Shown here: piece after piece, positions 27,300 to 29,335 of the stretch
How the letters are laid out: each line of letters opens with the position of its first letter
Position numbering within the stretch: position 1 is the first letter of the stretch
DNA from: a virus
Length of the DNA: 29,335 nt
IMG/VR virus record: IMGVR_UViG_3300031787_000613
Location: 1 to 29,335 of that record
Direction: 5' to 3' (one strand)
Notes under the pieces: generated by a model
Databases searched by the model: none
What the model saw: the letters and a program-made list of their open reading frames with translations, nothing else
What the model was told of the DNA's origin: nothing
Made by a program: the position numbers and the translations under genes

Positions 27300-27773
27300 G
27301 TGGCGTTAACCATCTTTAGGGCTGGAGAGAGTATCGAAGTCGGCGATATCGTCGCAGTTACCTCGAACAGCGTGGCCCGCAAAGCCGTTGTTGGTGACGC
27401 CACCCGTTTTAAAGCTGTAGGCGTAGCGATTAGTTCTGGGTCGTTACACGCACCGGTTCAAGTCGTCGTCGACGGCGAAGTCCATACCTTTTCGGGTCTT
27501 ACTCCCGGTGATTACTTGTACCTAAGTAACTCTCCGGGAGATTACTACACCAGCTATTACCCAATGGTGTCGGGTCTTAGCGACACTCTCTACGGTTCAG
27601 CAAATATTGCTGCCTTCGCCCGAGCTACCTCTACATCGGGTGTTGTGTTGCAACCTTCGGCGTCACTGTTAGCTGACGTATCAATTCCCTACATCGTCAC
27701 TGAAGATAGCCCTGTCGAAGGAATTTACACGATTCTTACTGAAGACGGCGATATAATTGAGCAAGAGGGCTGA
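27300..27773 (+). CDS. Tail fibre-associated beta-sandwich protein
   Basis: This 157-residue protein starts with GTG. Residues 1-95 (FRAGESIEVGDIVAVTSN, GVAISSGSLHAPVQVVVDGE, FSGLTPGDYLYLSNSPGDYY) have the pattern of small beta domains found near the ends of phage tail fibre and spike proteins. The acidic C-terminus (VTEDSPVEGIYTILTEDGDI) is distinct. It lies six bases before the next fibre gene. It probably assembles with, or caps, the fibre. Confidence 0.78.
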   Translation: MALTIFRAGESIEVGDIVAVTSNSVARKAVVGDATRFKAVGVAISSGSLHAPVQVVVDGEVHTFSGLTPGDYLYLSNSPGDYYTSYYPMVSGLSDTLYGSANIAAFARATSTSGVVLQPSASLLADVSIPYIVTEDSPVEGIYTILTEDGDIIEQEG

Positions 27774-27778
27774 GCAAC

Positions 27779-28681
27779 GTGGCTTCAGAAAAGATTTCTC
27801 AGTTTAATAGTCTTACAACCGTTGCTAGCGGTGACTATTTTCCTGTTGTAGACGTATCAGAAGCGTTAGACGCAAATAAGAATAAACGCGTTCAAATTGG
27901 TGTACTTGACGATCGTTTCGTCAACTCTGACGGCGACACGATCACCGGCACTTTGACTGCTAGCGGTATCGTTGTACCTAGCGGTGGTTCCCTCACCATC
28001 GTCGACGGCGCTTCGGTCACCGGGCTTCCTGACACCACTCAGCTGATCAACCGTTCGATTCCTGAGATCAACCTCAATTTGATCCGAGGCGACACCTGGG
28101 ACGGTTTTTACATGTATTTACAGGAGGCTGATGGCTCTCCTGCTAATCTCTCTAATTCCACTGTAAACTCCTACGCACGTACGTCGACTTACGACGTCAT
28201 CACCGATCTCAACACTACCGTTGTTACTCCCGGCTCTGGTTATATTCGGGTCTGGGCCTCGTCCGCTCAGACTGCTCTTCTCCCTGCGACCTCTGGTCAG
28301 CAGATCTATTGGGATGTTCAGCGCACTCACGATGAGCTCGCGGCTGGTGTCTCCGGATTCACTAACAGTGCCTCTGGCACTCTGGCTGTCGTAACGACCA
28401 CCTATCCAGGTATCTCGCGGTACGACTCCGTGATCATCAGCGGCGTGGCTGTGTCCGGCCTTCCCGCCAATGTTTATAACGTTCTGTATCCGACTAACTC
28501 AAGCGGTCAGAATCAACTGAACCTAATTACATCTTCAGTTCCTTACCAGTTCGCTATTCCTCAACTTTCGACTTCGGGCACAAATGTGGCGGCAACCGGC
28601 GTATATGCGACCGGTATCGCTCTTTATTCGCGTAGAGTCGATACAATGGTGAGAGGAATCGTGTTCGTCACTCTCCCCTGA
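27779..28681 (+). CDS. Tail fibre / baseplate protein
   Basis: This 300-residue protein starts with GTG. Residues 5-50 (KISQFNSLTTVASGDYFPVV, NKNKRVQIGVLDDRF) are the common fibre attachment domain of phage fibres. Residues 95-135 (INLNLIRGDTWDGFYMYLQE, ANLSNSTVNSYAR) resemble the N-terminal domain of baseplate upper proteins (BppU-like). The remainder is Ser/Thr/Gly-rich beta sequence. It should form part of the host-recognition apparatus. No peptidase or lyase motif is seen. Confidence 0.8.
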   Translation: MASEKISQFNSLTTVASGDYFPVVDVSEALDANKNKRVQIGVLDDRFVNSDGDTITGTLTASGIVVPSGGSLTIVDGASVTGLPDTTQLINRSIPEINLNLIRGDTWDGFYMYLQEADGSPANLSNSTVNSYARTSTYDVITDLNTTVVTPGSGYIRVWASSAQTALLPATSGQQIYWDVQRTHDELAAGVSGFTNSASGTLAVVTTTYPGISRYDSVIISGVAVSGLPANVYNVLYPTNSSGQNQLNLITSSVPYQFAIPQLSTSGTNVAATGVYATGIALYSRRVDTMVRGIVFVTLP

Positions 28682-28696
28682 CGGAAGTTTTAAAAC

Positions 28697-29335
28697 ATGG
28701 CTGACGTAAACGCAACGGTAATCACTATTGGTCGGTCGGCCCCGATTCCTAAGGGTCAACAGACGATGCAGGAGAGCCTGCCCGTTGTTGTTGCCAGCGA
28801 CCAATCTGCTGTTCCCGTCAGCATTCAGAACCAGCAGATCTCGGAAGTCAGCCTGAGTCTGCTCGGTATCCCCCGTACCGAAACTGCTCTCGGTATCTTC
28901 TCCGACGTCACCACCTACGACGTCAACCCCAACGAGTGGGCAAGCACGGGCGGTGGTTCTACCGTTCACCTTGCCAGTGAAAGCGCAGCCAAGATTTTCC
29001 TTCCTGCAGCTAGCGGCAGCGCTACTCAGACTCTGAGCAGCCGAAGGTTCTTCCGTTATCAGCCGGGCCGAGTTAGTTCCGCTACGTTCGGCGTCCGCTT
29101 CTCTGAGTCGACTGATGCGACTGACGTCAAGAAAGCCGGCGCTTTTGACGGCAAAGATGGTTACTACTGGGAAGTTCAGGGCGGTGCTCAGGACTTCACC
29201 GGAGATGCCCGCACTAATAAGAACTTCAACTTCTTATGCGTGCGTCGCAGTAGCGCATTCGAAACTAACGCTCCTGGCATCCGCACTCCGGACGCTGGCG
29301 ATGGCGATGTCGGTACTGCCGGCAGCGATCTGGTT
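28697..29335 (+). CDS. Virion/tail protein, cut by right edge
   Basis: An open frame from the ATG at 28697 runs off the window; 213 residues are visible. Residues 20-50 (QQTMQESLPVVVASDQSAVP, VSIQNQ) contain the 'LPVVxASDQSAVPV' phrase frequent in phage structural proteins. Later come a Phe/Arg-rich beta part (RRFFRYQPGRVSSATFGVRF) and DGKDGYYWEVQG...FLCVRRSS, reminiscent of a fibre or baseplate domain. It is in line with the preceding fibre genes, 15 bases apart. C-terminus and full length unknown. Confidence 0.75.
   Translation, partial: MADVNATVITIGRSAPIPKGQQTMQESLPVVVASDQSAVPVSIQNQQISEVSLSLLGIPRTETALGIFSDVTTYDVNPNEWASTGGGSTVHLASESAAKIFLPAASGSATQTLSSRRFFRYQPGRVSSATFGVRFSESTDATDVKKAGAFDGKDGYYWEVQGGAQDFTGDARTNKNFNFLCVRRSSAFETNAPGIRTPDAGDGDVGTAGSDLV

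Noticed and set aside
1-29335. tRNA genes, CRISPR arrays, insertion sequences, integrase or att sites.
   Set aside because: No tRNA T-loop/anticodon arrangement, regular repeat-spacer array, transposase or integrase pattern was seen by eye. A tRNAscan or att-site search could not be run.

Overview
This window is a contiguous piece of a tailed double-stranded DNA phage genome (Caudoviricetes). It carries a terminase large subunit, portal, scaffold-like and major capsid genes in the canonical order. These are followed by virion genes, a peptidoglycan-degrading lysin and a tail-fibre block. A cyanobacterial host is an inference. It rests on a small NblA-like protein (20361..20615) and on several small proteins that resemble, from memory, ones common in cyanophages. 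No tail sheath, tube or tape-measure gene is recognisable, so I do not assign a morphotype.

Layout. 1..1000 (-) is a glycosyltransferase cut by the left edge, divergent from terL (1055..2575). 2575..6148 is a tightly overlapping run of a GT-A-like transferase, a DUF3310 protein, several tiny basic proteins and a GT17-type transferase. 6168..8811 holds portal and scaffold-like genes that share about 500 nt in two frames, closed by a terminator. 8911..10033 has small genes and a probable virion protein. 10114..12122 is a high-expression capsid block (major capsid protein plus partner) closed by a second, sequence-related terminator. 12173..19122 is mainly virion genes on +, interrupted by - strand cargo: an unknown gene, an HNH/AP2 homing endonuclease, and at 19119..19922 a two-gene operon of a DNA-binding regulator and a Dps-like ferritin. 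20039..22725 holds small accessory genes, the NblA-like candidate, a two-domain lysin and two probable late proteins. 22658..25396 is a - strand block of overlapping regulatory or nucleic-acid-binding genes, including a methyltransferase-like protein with a broken catalytic motif. 25397..25758 is a non-coding divergent control region with a perfect 20-bp inverted repeat and AATTGCG repeats. 25759..26303 (+) has a small protein and a sigma-region-4-like protein. 26337..29335 is tail-fibre or adhesion genes running off the right edge.

How the genes work together. Packaging and head genes are co-oriented, with translational coupling at many junctions: a repeated 8-nt RTGGCTRA overlap and a repeated TGATG overlap. 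Three unrelated glycosyltransferases near the packaging genes suggest modification of host surface glycans or of virion or DNA components. The - strand genes inside the late region look like independently controlled cargo. The divergent region near 25.5 kb, flanked by HTH proteins on both sides, looks like a transcriptional control point or replication origin.

The most unusual items are the Dps-like ferritin operon, the long portal/scaffold overprint, the inverted-repeat control region, the sigma-4-like double-HTH protein, the SWIM-type Cys/His motif in a virion-region protein, and the NblA-like candidate.
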